Shown: piece after piece, positions 38,455 to 46,347 of the stretch | How the letters are laid out: each line of letters opens with the position of its first letter | How positions within the stretch are numbered: position 1 is the first letter of the stretch | Assembly: GCF_013624435.2 (NCBI RefSeq) | Contig: NZ_CP061768.1 | Coordinates: 3,562,001-3,626,000, forward strand | Direction: 5' to 3' | Length of the DNA: 64,000 nucleotides | Source of the DNA: Nocardioides campestrisoli | GTDB lineage: Bacteria > Actinomycetota > Actinomycetes > Propionibacteriales > Nocardioidaceae | The notes under the pieces: model-generated | Databases searched by the model: none | What the model saw: the letters and a program-made list of their open reading frames with translations, nothing else | What the model was told of the DNA's origin: nothing | Translations under genes and position numbers: made by a program

Positions 38455-39969
38455 ATGAGCACTCCTGTCACCTCCGAGCCTCGCGCGATGATCGCCCGGG
38501 TACGCCGGGCGCGCGCGGCCGCGGTCACCGCCGAGGTCGAGCTCTTCGTGCTGGCCGCGGAGTGGGCGGACGCGCATCCCGAGGTGGCGGTCCCCCACCC
38601 CGCCGGGTGCTCTTCCGACGAGCGCTGCCCGGCCGGGTGCGCGCCGGACATCGGTGACCCGTCCGTGGGCGACCACGCCGGCGGGTGCGCGGGGCCGTGC
38701 CCGGACGACCCTGAAGGGTTCTCCGACCCGCTGATCCCGTCCTGGTCCTGGTCGGCGGCCGCGCCGCTCGGCGCCGCCCTGGGCCGCACCACCCACGCCG
38801 CCCGCCTGCTGATCCGCGACGCCCTGATCGTCCGGCACCGGCTCCCCCGGATCTGGGCACGCGTGCTCGCGTGCCAGGTCGAGCCCTGGCGGGCGCGGCG
38901 GATCGCCAAGGCCGTGGTCGGCCGGCCGCGCGACGTCTCGGACTGGCTGGACGACCACCTCGCCCCGGTCGCGCACACCGTGGGTCCCCAGGTGCTGGAC
39001 CGGCTGGTGGACGAGGCCATGCTCCGCCTCCACCCCGAGGAGCGCGAGCAGGCCCAGCTCGATGAGCTCGACCGGCGCCACGCCACCCTGCACCCGGACT
39101 CGATCAACGACTCCGCCATCGCCGAGATGACCCTGCGCGCCGACTGGAAGGACCTCGCCGACTTCGACCGGACGCTGAGCCAGGTGGCCGCCGCGCTGGC
39201 CGACCTCGACCGGCTCGCAGGACTCCCCGGCGACAGCCTCGACGTACGCCGCGCCCGGGCCGTGGGCATCCTCGCCGACCCCGCGCAGGCCCTCGCGCTG
39301 CTCGACGAGGCCCAGGGCACGGGAGGCACTGGAGGCACGGGAGGCACGGGAGGCACCGTCGACCGGCCGCTCCGCAAGCGGATCCAGCTGGTCCTGCACG
39401 TCACCCCCGACCACCTCGCCGGTCGCGACCCGGTCGCCCGCAACGGCACGCTCAGCCGCGCCGAGCTCGACCAGACCGTCCGGGACTGGTGCGGCCGGAC
39501 CGACACCCACCTCACCGTCCTGCCGGTCCTCGACCTGGCCGACCACACCGCCACCGAGGCCTACGAGGTCCGCGGCCGGACCCGCGAGCGGGTCGACCTC
39601 ATCACCGGGACCTGCGTCTTCCCCTGGTGCGCCCGACCGGCCAGGCTCTGCGACCACGACCACGTGGTCCCGCACGAAGGCGGCGGGTCGACCTGCGAGT
39701 GCAACCTCGCGCCGCTGTGCCGCCACCACCATCGGCTCAAGACCCACGCGGGATGGAGCTACACCCCCGTGGAGACCGGCCGCTGGCTCTGGTCGGACCC
39801 GCACGGGCAGCAGTTCCTCCGGGACCACACCGGCACCCTCGACGTCACCCCGCACGAGCCGACTGACCGCGGACAGCACCGCCGGGCAGCCACGGGCTCG
39901 CCACCCACGGCCCCGCCGGGCTGCCGGGTGCCCGCGGCGAGGTCGCCGGGGGTGAGGTCGTGGAGGTGA
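38455..39969 (+). CDS. DUF222/13E12-repeat HNH endonuclease family protein
   Basis: 504-residue protein. The N-terminal DUF222 (13E12) region is followed by a C-terminal HNH nuclease motif: CVFPWC, CDHDHVVPHEGGG, CNLAPLCRHHHRLKTHAGW, with the zinc-binding Cys pairs and the catalytic His. Members are numerous in actinobacteria and in mycobacteria some are LexA-controlled; the function is unknown, though a nuclease role is plausible. A run of Gly-Gly-Thr repeats (about residues 289-302) interrupts the middle. An upstream in-frame GTG at 38422 is rejected because it lies before the SOS box and -10. The long linker and nuclease motif appear intact. Confidence 0.88.
   Translation: MSTPVTSEPRAMIARVRRARAAAVTAEVELFVLAAEWADAHPEVAVPHPAGCSSDERCPAGCAPDIGDPSVGDHAGGCAGPCPDDPEGFSDPLIPSWSWSAAAPLGAALGRTTHAARLLIRDALIVRHRLPRIWARVLACQVEPWRARRIAKAVVGRPRDVSDWLDDHLAPVAHTVGPQVLDRLVDEAMLRLHPEEREQAQLDELDRRHATLHPDSINDSAIAEMTLRADWKDLADFDRTLSQVAAALADLDRLAGLPGDSLDVRRARAVGILADPAQALALLDEAQGTGGTGGTGGTGGTVDRPLRKRIQLVLHVTPDHLAGRDPVARNGTLSRAELDQTVRDWCGRTDTHLTVLPVLDLADHTATEAYEVRGRTRERVDLITGTCVFPWCARPARLCDHDHVVPHEGGGSTCECNLAPLCRHHHRLKTHAGWSYTPVETGRWLWSDPHGQQFLRDHTGTLDVTPHEPTDRGQHRRAATGSPPTAPPGCRVPAARSPGVRSWR
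39322..39357 (+). repeat. Four tandem 9-bp repeats in the HNH gene
   Basis: Four copies of GGAGGCAC(N) encode Gly-Gly-Thr four times, differing only at the last base (T, G, G, C). They extend a flexible linker in the HNH protein and could vary in number between strains through slippage. Confidence 0.8.
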
Positions 39970-39997
39970 TATCGCCGAGGTGACACAGTCCCCCCCG

Positions 39998-40723
39998 CTA
40001 CAGGTGCCGCAGGTAGCGCTCCGGCGCGTCGAGGAACCGGCGCCAGTGCTGGACCAGCTCGAGGTCGGCCCACGCGGCCTCGCGCAGCCCCCACTCCCCG
40101 ACCTCGAGGATCCGCGCGCCGGGCATCGCCGCGAGCACCGGCGAGTGGGTGGCGCAGAGCACCTGACCGCCGGTGGCCACGACCCGCTGGAGCACCGCGA
40201 TCAGGCCCAGGGTGGAGGAGAAGGAGAGCGCCGCCTCAGGCTCGTCGAGGCAGAAGAAGCCCTTGGAGTCGAAGCGGGACTCCAGGACCGCGAGGAACGA
40301 CTCGCCGTGACTCATCTCGTGGAAGGAAGGCTCTCCGTCCCTGGGGTTCTCCTCCAGGTAGGAGTACCAGCCGTGCATCGTCTCGGCCCGGAGGAAGAAC
40401 CCCCACCGGCTCGCGGCCAGCCCTCGTCGGAGGACGAGCGCCATGCCCAAGGGCGACTCGGAGACCCGGGTGGAGTGCCGGCTGCCCGTGGAGCCACCCT
40501 CGGGAGAGAGCCCGTAGGCCTGGGCGATCCCCTCGACGAGGGTGGACTTCCCGGACCCGTTCTCCCCGACCAGGAAGGTCACCCCGGGTGCCAGGTCCAG
40601 GCCCTCCCGCACCAGCTGCGCCACGGCCGGAAGATCGAACGGCCAGGCCTGCAGGGCCGCCGGGTCGTGGGCCTCCACCTCCACACGGCGTACCGGCGTC
40701 GGGGCGAAGTCCACGGCCGACAC
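39998..40723 (-). CDS. AAA/ABC-type ATPase (predicted, small SMC-like)
   Basis: 241 residues with Walker A GENGSGKST, signature-like MSHGESFL, Walker B FFCLDEPEAAL and the switch region CATHSPVLAA. The arrangement is that of COG3910-type predicted ATPases, which have no membrane domain. The cellular role is unknown. GTG 40723 is chosen because residues before it look like non-coding sequence; other starts are possible. It is divergent from the thioesterase, with only 52 bases between starts, and converges on the HNH gene. Confidence 0.8.
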   Translation of the reverse strand: MSAVDFAPTPVRRVEVEAHDPAALQAWPFDLPAVAQLVREGLDLAPGVTFLVGENGSGKSTLVEGIAQAYGLSPEGGSTGSRHSTRVSESPLGMALVLRRGLAASRWGFFLRAETMHGWYSYLEENPRDGEPSFHEMSHGESFLAVLESRFDSKGFFCLDEPEAALSFSSTLGLIAVLQRVVATGGQVLCATHSPVLAAMPGARILEVGEWGLREAAWADLELVQHWRRFLDAPERYLRHL

Positions 40724-40763
40724 GGTATCCCCCGCCGAATGGGTGCGCCCTCGCGCCGCCTGC

Positions 40764-40769
40764 TTCAAT
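40764..40769 (+). promoter_or_regulatory. Weak -10 box for the thioesterase gene
   Basis: TTCAAT followed by six bases and GTG 40776 fits the spacing of the leaderless promoters in this window, but lacks the usual A at position 2. The element is therefore uncertain. Confidence 0.25.
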
Positions 40770-40775
40770 CCTCTG

Positions 40776-41606
40776 GTGGAACTGGCCTTCTTCCGTCTCG
40801 ACGGCGACCGACTCGTCCCCCTCGACCTCGCGCGCAGCATGTGGCGCGACGACCAGATGCACGGGCTGGCGGTCAGCGGGGCGCTCGGACGCGCGATCGA
40901 GGCCCGTGGCCTGGCAGCCGGCCGGTCCGAGCTGGTCCCGGCGCGCTACACCGTCGACCTGTTCAAGGCGGCCACGATGGAGCCCTGCCACGTGGAGACC
41001 GCGGTGGTCCGGGACGGTCCCCGACTGCTGCTGATCGACGCGGTGCTGCGCCAGGGCGGCGAGCCGGTCGCCCGGGCCAGCGCCGTGCTGCTGCGGCGCA
41101 CCGCGGTCCCGGACGGTGAGGTCTGGTCCCCGGACGACGTCCCGCAGCCGCCACCGCTGGAGATCGCCCCGGACTCCGACGTGCCGCACATCCCGTTCTT
41201 CCACAGCGACGCGGGCTGGTCCCAGGACTTCGGGCAGCACCAGAACGCCTCCCGCAAGCAGACGTGGCAGACCGCGGTCCCGGTCGTGCTCGGCGAGCAG
41301 GCCACGCCCTTCGTGGCTGCGGCGAGCATCGCCGACGCGACCAGCCTGGTGACCAACTGGGGCACCGAGGGCGTGCAGTACATCAACACCGACATCACCC
41401 TGTCGATCTCCCGGCCGCCGGCCGGGGTGCAGCTCGGACTGCTGGCCACCGACCACCACGCCAGCGACGGCGTCGCCGTCGGCTCGGCCACCGTCTACGA
41501 CCGCCAGGGCCCGTTCGGGGTGGCGACGGTGACCGCGCTGGCCAACAGCCGCCGGACCGTCGACCTCTCCGACGGCATGACCTACCAGCGAGGCCCGAAG
41601 CAGTGA
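40776..41606 (+). CDS. Thioesterase family protein (TesB-like double hotdog)
   Basis: 276-residue protein with two hotdog halves. The first half has FFRLDGDRLVPLDLARSMWRDDQMHG and the second has VAAASIADATSLVTNWGTEGVQYINTDITL followed by LGLLATDHHASDGVAVGSATVYDRQG. This arrangement matches actinobacterial acyl-CoA thioesterase-like proteins. They hydrolyse acyl-CoA thioesters, but the acyl specificity cannot be read here. GTG 40776 starts the conserved region. The stop overlaps menA as GTGA, so both are co-translated; the link to menaquinone synthesis is suggestive because a DHNA-CoA thioesterase step is needed in that pathway. Confidence 0.8.
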   Translation: MELAFFRLDGDRLVPLDLARSMWRDDQMHGLAVSGALGRAIEARGLAAGRSELVPARYTVDLFKAATMEPCHVETAVVRDGPRLLLIDAVLRQGGEPVARASAVLLRRTAVPDGEVWSPDDVPQPPPLEIAPDSDVPHIPFFHSDAGWSQDFGQHQNASRKQTWQTAVPVVLGEQATPFVAAASIADATSLVTNWGTEGVQYINTDITLSISRPPAGVQLGLLATDHHASDGVAVGSATVYDRQGPFGVATVTALANSRRTVDLSDGMTYQRGPKQ

Positions 41607-42493
41607 GCACTTCCACGCCCCGCCCCACCCTCGCCGACTGGGTCGCCGGCGCCCGGCTCCGCACCCTGCCTGCCGCGGTCGCACCGGTGCTCGCCGGCAC
41701 CGGCGTGGCGACGTACGCCGACGGCCTGGTCTGGTGGAAGGCGCTGCTCGCCCTGGTGGTCAGCCTGGCGCTCCAGGTGGGGGTCAACTACGCCAACGAC
41801 TACTCCGACGGGATCCGCGGCACCGACGAGGACCGGGTCGGGCCGATGCGCCTGGTCGGCTCGGGCCGGGCGGCCCCGGGTGCGGTCAAGCGCGCCGCCT
41901 TCGCCTGCTTCGGCGTCGCGGGCGTGGCCGGTCTGGTGCTGGCCGCGACGACGGCCTGGTGGCTGGTCGCGGTCGGCGTGGTCTGCATCGTCGCCGCCTG
42001 GTTCTACACCGGCGGGAAGAAGCCGTACGGCTACCTGGGGCTGGGCGAGGTGATGGTCTTCGTCTTCTTCGGCCTGGTCGCCGTCATCGGCACCACCTAC
42101 GTGCAGACGCAGACCTGGGAGTGGCCCGCCCTCTACGCCGGGGTCGGGATGGGGGCGTTGGCCTGCGCCATCCTGGTGACCAACAACCTGCGTGACATCC
42201 CCACCGACCGCGAGGTGGGCAAGATGACGCTCGCGGTGCGGCTGGGCGAGGAGCGCACGCGCTGGTTCTACGTGCTGCTGGTGCTGGCCGCCGCCTGCTC
42301 GGTGGTGGCGATCGCGGCCGCCACCTCCTGGCTGGTGCTCTGCGCGCTGGCGTTCGTGGTCCCGATGCTGCCTGCCGTCCGTACGGTGCTCAGCGGCGCC
42401 CGCGGACCCGCGCTGATCCCGGTGCTCGCCCAGACCGGCTCGGGCCAGCTGTGGTGGGCCGGCCTGGTCGTGGTCTTCCTGCTCGCACCCTGA
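41603..42493 (+). CDS. menA: 1,4-dihydroxy-2-naphthoate polyprenyltransferase
   Basis: 296-residue integral membrane prenyltransferase with about nine helices. It attaches the polyprenyl tail to DHNA. The two Asp-rich motifs that hold Mg-diphosphate are NDYSDGIRGTDEDR and NLRDIPTDREVGKMTLAVRLG, both at their normal places. GTG 41603 overlaps the thioesterase stop as GTGA. The tail is presumably supplied by the polyprenyl synthase at the end of the nuo operon. Downstream is a hairpin terminator shared with the convergent Eis-like gene. Confidence 0.94.
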   Translation: MSTSTPRPTLADWVAGARLRTLPAAVAPVLAGTGVATYADGLVWWKALLALVVSLALQVGVNYANDYSDGIRGTDEDRVGPMRLVGSGRAAPGAVKRAAFACFGVAGVAGLVLAATTAWWLVAVGVVCIVAAWFYTGGKKPYGYLGLGEVMVFVFFGLVAVIGTTYVQTQTWEWPALYAGVGMGALACAILVTNNLRDIPTDREVGKMTLAVRLGEERTRWFYVLLVLAAACSVVAIAAATSWLVLCALAFVVPMLPAVRTVLSGARGPALIPVLAQTGSGQLWWAGLVVVFLLAP

Positions 42494-42498
42494 CCGGC

Positions 42499-42516
42499 CC
42501 GCGCGCACCCGCGCGG
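42499..42516. terminator. Hairpin between menA and the Eis-like gene
   Basis: CCGCGCG (42499-42505), CACC, CGCGCGG (42510-42516) form a perfect 7-bp GC stem between two convergent stops. It is a likely bidirectional terminator, though without a U-tract. Confidence 0.6.
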
Positions 42517-42524
42517 TGCCCCGC

Positions 42525-43787
42525 TCAGAACGAGGTGCGGGAGAAGGGCGCCGGCCCACCGTCGGCGATCGCGGCCCAGGCGGTCAGCTGCTCGGGCTCG
42601 CCGCGCAGCCTGCCCGCGTCGGCCAGCGTCCGGGTGCGCACCCCACCGAGGTAGAGGCTCGACAGGGTGCTCGCGTCGGTGTGCACGCCGACCGGGTCGT
42701 CGGTGGGGGTGACCGTCGCCGCGCCGTCGCGCGCCGTCACCCGCCAGCGTCCCGCCGCGTGCCCCATCGGGTCCGCGACCTCGAGCACGACCTCGCCGTC
42801 GCCGTACCAGGGGCGAGCCTCCAGTGCCCGCGGCACGTCGAGCACCCGCAGCCAGATGTGGTCGCCGACCTCGGTCAACCGGCGGCTCCTCGGGTCCGCC
42901 AGCGCCCAGGTCAACGGGTCCTCGACCGGGGCCGAGGCCTTGAGCACGTCGGTCAGGTCCATCTCGGCCAGGAAGCGCCACAGGGCCAGCTCGGCGGCCG
43001 GCGAGACGGCCACCAGGTCCTCGACCTGGACCGTGCGGGGCCGGTCCCAGCCCTGGTGCCGGTAGAGCACGAAGCCGTCGGGGACGCCCGCGTCGTCGAG
43101 GTGGACGGCGCCGCGCAGCTTGCGGTCCGGGGCCTGCTCCTGCCAGTCCCAGCTCTTGCGGGTCACGATGTCGTAGTGCGGCGGTCGGGAGAGGGAGCCG
43201 CGGGAACGCCGGTGCCAGGCGCCGAAGAGGTCGCGCGGCAGGGTGCCCATGGTGTCGGGGGCCAGCATCGCGATCCGGCCGTAGGGCTCGACCCCGGGGA
43301 GCGCGAAGCGCGCGCTGACGTCCACCTCGACCTGCGCGCGCCAGGTGGCCGGACCGAAGCCGAACCGCCCGTAGATCGACCCCTCGGTGACGGTCAGGGC
43401 GGCCAGCGGCCGGCCCTCGGCGACCGCGTGGTCGAGGTCCTCGGTCATCATCCGGCGCAGCAGCCCCTGGCGGCGGTGGGAGGGGCTGACGCTGACGTCG
43501 CTGATCATGTGCAGCGGCAGCAGCTCGGCGCCGGTGTTGAGCTCTCCGGCGAAGGAGATGAAGGTCGCCGCCGGCACCGGTCCGGCGCCGAACTCGCCCG
43601 CCGGCACCCAGGCGCCCCGGATCCTCGGCTCGAAGCCGCGGGAGGCGGCCAGCCAGACCTCGAAGCCCTCGTCGGTGAGCCGCGCCTGGTGGAAGGCCCG
43701 GCCGGTCGCGTCGGCCCAGCCGCGCAGCCGCGTGAGGTTGTCCGCGCTCTCGTCGAACGGGTCAAGGGTGTCGAACTCGAGGGCCAC
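42525..43787 (-). CDS. Eis-like GNAT N-acetyltransferase
   Basis: 420 residues. The first GNAT domain has the acetyl-CoA loop VSPSHRRQGLLRRMM preceded by DVSVSP, then a second GNAT-like half and a C-terminal sterol-carrier-like domain. The protein ends in Phe (FSRTSF): in mycobacterial Eis the C-terminal carboxylate of a terminal Phe acts as the catalytic base. Eis acetylates amines, including aminoglycosides, polyamines and peptides; the native substrate here is unknown. GTG 43787 is chosen (with GAGG upstream); GTG 43796 is an alternative three residues earlier. Confidence 0.88.
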   Translation of the reverse strand: MALEFDTLDPFDESADNLTRLRGWADATGRAFHQARLTDEGFEVWLAASRGFEPRIRGAWVPAGEFGAGPVPAATFISFAGELNTGAELLPLHMISDVSVSPSHRRQGLLRRMMTEDLDHAVAEGRPLAALTVTEGSIYGRFGFGPATWRAQVEVDVSARFALPGVEPYGRIAMLAPDTMGTLPRDLFGAWHRRSRGSLSRPPHYDIVTRKSWDWQEQAPDRKLRGAVHLDDAGVPDGFVLYRHQGWDRPRTVQVEDLVAVSPAAELALWRFLAEMDLTDVLKASAPVEDPLTWALADPRSRRLTEVGDHIWLRVLDVPRALEARPWYGDGEVVLEVADPMGHAAGRWRVTARDGAATVTPTDDPVGVHTDASTLSSLYLGGVRTRTLADAGRLRGEPEQLTAWAAIADGGPAPFSRTSF

Positions 43788-43834
43788 GCGCCTCACCTCA
43801 CAGGTCTGGACGGTCGGGACGGTCTTGGGTCCGC

Positions 43835-44095
43835 TCAGTCCTCGTCGCCGCGCGAGCGCCGCGCCTCGAAGGCGGCGTTCGCCCGCTCGGCACGCTGCTC
43901 GATCCACAGGGCCGCCTGCTCGCGCGGGCGGGCCAGCACGTACCAGGAGCTGATGCCGGAGATGACCAGCGCGACGACGGCCGCCCACAGCAGGGGCACC
44001 TCGTCGGAGAACAGTGACCAGACGCCCACCACCAGGGCCAGCGAGGCGAGCAGCAGCACGAGGCGCAGGGCGTTGTAGACCAGGAACGGCTTCAC
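43835..44095 (-). CDS. DUF4229-type small membrane protein
   Basis: 86 residues with two hydrophobic helices (FLVYNALRLVLLLASLALVV and LLWAAVVALVISGISSWYVL) and a basic/acidic tail rich in Arg and Glu (LARPREQAALWIEQRAERANAAFEARR cut by motif). The layout fits the DUF4229 family of actinobacterial membrane proteins, often found near menA; function unknown. GTG 44095 is preceded by TAGAGT and six bases, a leaderless promoter. It lies divergent from the next small gene. Confidence 0.75.
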   Translation of the reverse strand: MKPFLVYNALRLVLLLASLALVVGVWSLFSDEVPLLWAAVVALVISGISSWYVLARPREQAALWIEQRAERANAAFEARRSRGDED

Positions 44096-44101
44096 GCCCC
44101 C

Positions 44102-44184
44102 ACTCTAGGTCGGCGTCCGACCGGGCCGCCGACGTGGCCCTCCCTCCTGCGCCGGGGTGACACCCACCACCTGGCACCTACGAT
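44102..44184. promoter_or_regulatory. Pair of divergent leaderless -10 boxes
   Basis: On the minus strand TAGAGT (44107-44102) lies six bases before GTG 44095. On the plus strand TACGAT (44179-44184) lies six bases before GTG 44191. Both genes therefore appear to have leaderless messages. The 95-base gap between the two starts contains nothing else I recognise. Confidence 0.5.
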
Positions 44185-44190
44185 GAAGGG

Positions 44191-44406
44191 GTGCTGAAGA
44201 TCCTGATCGTCGTGCTGGTGGTCGCCCTGGCCATCTACGCCGTCACCCGGATGCTGGAGAAGCGCGGCCGCCGCGCCCCGAAGCCCGGCCCGCGGCCCCG
44301 TCAGGCGCCCCCGCAGGTGCTCGGCCCCGACGACGACCCCGACTTCCTGCGCCGGCTCGAGCGCGAGCGCCGCCGGCGGGAGAAGGACGAGCCGGACTCG
44401 GCCTGA
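44191..44406 (+). CDS. Small single-span membrane protein
   Basis: 71 residues: one hydrophobic helix (LKILIVVLVVALAIYAVTRML) at the N-terminus, then a basic Pro/Arg-rich stretch and a charged tail (RRLERERRRREKDEPDSA). I recognise no domain. It could be a membrane anchor or assembly factor. A TACGAT -10 exactly six bases before GTG supports it being expressed. No cognate partner is obvious. Confidence 0.65.
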   Translation: MLKILIVVLVVALAIYAVTRMLEKRGRRAPKPGPRPRQAPPQVLGPDDDPDFLRRLERERRRREKDEPDSA

Positions 44407-44436
44407 CCCCTCCCCTCCCGCCGGTGGGGAACAGGA

Positions 44437-45225
44437 TCAGCGCGTGCAGAGCACCTCGGGCGTGCCGATCGCCGCGACGCCGCCCAGCGCCGAGGCGACG
44501 TCGAACCTGAGCCGGAAGACGTTCGTCAGGCTGATCTCCTGGTCCTCCACGACCGTCCCGATGGTCAGCGCGTTGCTGACCCGGCCGGCGCCGTCGGTCG
44601 AGACGGTGACCGTGCCGGTGGAGCCGGACGGCGAGGCGTCGGTGAGCGCGTACGTCGCTCGCAGGGTGCGGCACTTGCGACCCAGCGTGTACTCCACCGA
44701 CCCCGGTGCGTCGGCCTCACGGGTCGAGAGGCTGAAGGGGTAGGAGTCGGTGGCGATGTCGACCGAGCCGAAGGTGAGGTTCTCCGTCGGGCCGGCCGAC
44801 CGGCTGGTCAGTCGCTCCCAGCGGTAGACGACGACCTCGAGCTCCTTGCTGGTGCCCGCCTTGGTCTTGCCGCTGGCCGGCTTGAGCACCCGGTAGAAGC
44901 GGGTCCCCGGAGTGCGGGGGTCGTCGGTGAGGACGAACTTCCCGTTCTTCTTGATCCTGCCGGTCCCGGACACGTTCCACTTGTTCTTGCCCTCGAGCCG
45001 CTGCTGGAGGACCACCTGCTGGCCTGCGGCCCGGGGCGCGACCCTGCCCGTGACCCGGACGGTGTCCTCCTTGGCGACCGCGGTCTTGATGTTGGCCTTG
45101 GCCGTCACCGTGTAGGGCGCGGCGGCGCGGGCGCTGGGCTCCGAGGCCGAGGCCGGGCCCAGGCCGGTGAGCGCGAGCGGCAGGACGGCGGCGAGAGCGC
45201 CGGCCAGCGTGAAGTTTCGGTTCAT
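44437..45225 (-). CDS. Secreted protein with beta-sandwich-like domain, function unknown
   Basis: 262 residues. A signal peptide (MNRNFTLAGALAAVLPLALT...ASA, about 1-28) leads to a region VRVTGRVAPRAAGQQVVLQQRL with KNKWNVSGTG and FYRVLKP, resembling the N-terminal domain of the GH16-like protein and the small protein at 8934-9317. The C-terminal half is Ser/Thr/Asp-rich with a Cys near its end (EVLCTR) and another at KCRTL, possibly a disulfide. No catalytic motif is seen. The ATG has a GGGGGA site; a TAAGGT -10 (45270-45265) is a candidate promoter. Confidence 0.75.
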   Translation of the reverse strand: MNRNFTLAGALAAVLPLALTGLGPASASEPSARAAAPYTVTAKANIKTAVAKEDTVRVTGRVAPRAAGQQVVLQQRLEGKNKWNVSGTGRIKKNGKFVLTDDPRTPGTRFYRVLKPASGKTKAGTSKELEVVVYRWERLTSRSAGPTENLTFGSVDIATDSYPFSLSTREADAPGSVEYTLGRKCRTLRATYALTDASPSGSTGTVTVSTDGAGRVSNALTIGTVVEDQEISLTNVFRLRFDVASALGGVAAIGTPEVLCTR

Positions 45226-45264
45226 GGTTCCCCCGTGGGTCGGTGCGTTCGACTGGTCCTTCGC

Positions 45265-45270
45265 ACCTTA
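45265..45270 (-). promoter_or_regulatory. Candidate -10 box for the secreted protein
   Basis: The minus strand reads TAAGGT about 40 bases upstream of the ATG at 45225. No convincing -35 is visible. Confidence 0.35.
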
Positions 45271-45300
45271 GTGGAACTCGCGGAGGGTCGGGACCCGGGC

Positions 45301-46347
45301 TCAGACGGGCGTGTGGCCGGTCTGGGCCGGTGCCTCCCAGGGCTGCACGATCGCCGGCGCGCCCTCGGCGTAGGAGTGCTGGGAGGTGGTGGAGAAGAAG
45401 TTGATCCCGATGAAGTTGAACCACAGGGTCGCCAGGCCGACCAGGGCCAGGATCGCCGCGTTACGGCCCTTCCAGCCGGCCGTGGTCCGCGCGTGCAGGT
45501 ACGCCGCGTAGACGACCCAGGTGATGAACGCCCAGACCTCCTTGGGGTCCCAGCTCCAGTAGGAGCTCCACGCCTCGTGCGCCCAGATCGGTCCGGTGAT
45601 CAGCACGGCGAAGGTCCACACCGGGAAGGCGAAGGCGTGCATCCGGTAGGAGAGCCGGTCCAGCGTGGTGGAGTCGGGGATCCGGGCCAGGTAGCCGGTG
45701 GTCGCAGCTTCGCCCGGGGCGTCGTCGGCGTATGCGACCCCGACGCCACCGCCGCTGCTCTCGGCCCCGGCCGCAGCCGGCGCCCGGTCGGACGTCGCCC
45801 GGCGCTCGCTGCGGCTCTTGAGCAGGAACAGGAGCGAGGTGATGCCGCCCAGGGTGAAGGCCGCCGTGGCGATCACCGCGGAGACGACGTGGATCACCAG
45901 CCACGGTGAGTAGAGCGCCTCGGTCAGCGGGGCGACCGGCGCGTGCAGCCAGACCACCGCGGCCATCAGCACCGAGAGCACGAAGCCGACCACCAGCGGG
46001 CCCATCCAGTCCAGCGAGAAGCGCCGGAGCAGCACCAGGAAGAGCAGGGAGACGAAGAACGACCCGGAGACGGTGAACTCGTACATGTTGCCCCACGGCA
46101 CCCGGTTGGGGTCCGCGGCCATGCCGCGTCCGAGCAGCGCGACGAAGTGCACCGCCGTGCCGATCACGGTGAGCAGCAGACCCAGCCTGCCGAACATCGC
46201 GGTGCGCCCGGTGGTCGGGTTCTCGTAGGCCGGCAGCTTGCGCAGCGCCGTCCACTCGACCAGGTAGCTCAGCAGCGCCAGGAAGTAGACGACGCCGGCG
46301 GCTGCCACCGCCTGGTTGCTGAGGGTCTCCCACTGAACGTCGGTCAC
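45301..46347 (-). CDS. ccsB: Cytochrome c biogenesis protein CcsB/CcsA (haem handling)
   Basis: 348-residue membrane protein of system II cytochrome c maturation, with about eight helices. The Trp-rich haem-binding segment is present (SSYWSWDPKEVWAFITW) along with conserved His residues, e.g. VHFVALLGRG, VIHVVSAVI and RTTAG near the end. It is thought to carry haem across the membrane and with ResB attach it to apocytochromes. A hydrophilic Ala/Gly-rich insert (about residues 180-215) separates two helix groups. Its ATG overlaps the resB stop by 4 bases; it is the last gene of the hemL-ccsB operon. Confidence 0.9.
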   Translation of the reverse strand: MTDVQWETLSNQAVAAAGVVYFLALLSYLVEWTALRKLPAYENPTTGRTAMFGRLGLLLTVIGTAVHFVALLGRGMAADPNRVPWGNMYEFTVSGSFFVSLLFLVLLRRFSLDWMGPLVVGFVLSVLMAAVVWLHAPVAPLTEALYSPWLVIHVVSAVIATAAFTLGGITSLLFLLKSRSERRATSDRAPAAAGAESSGGGVGVAYADDAPGEAATTGYLARIPDSTTLDRLSYRMHAFAFPVWTFAVLITGPIWAHEAWSSYWSWDPKEVWAFITWVVYAAYLHARTTAGWKGRNAAILALVGLATLWFNFIGINFFSTTSQHSYAEGAPAIVQPWEAPAQTGHTPV

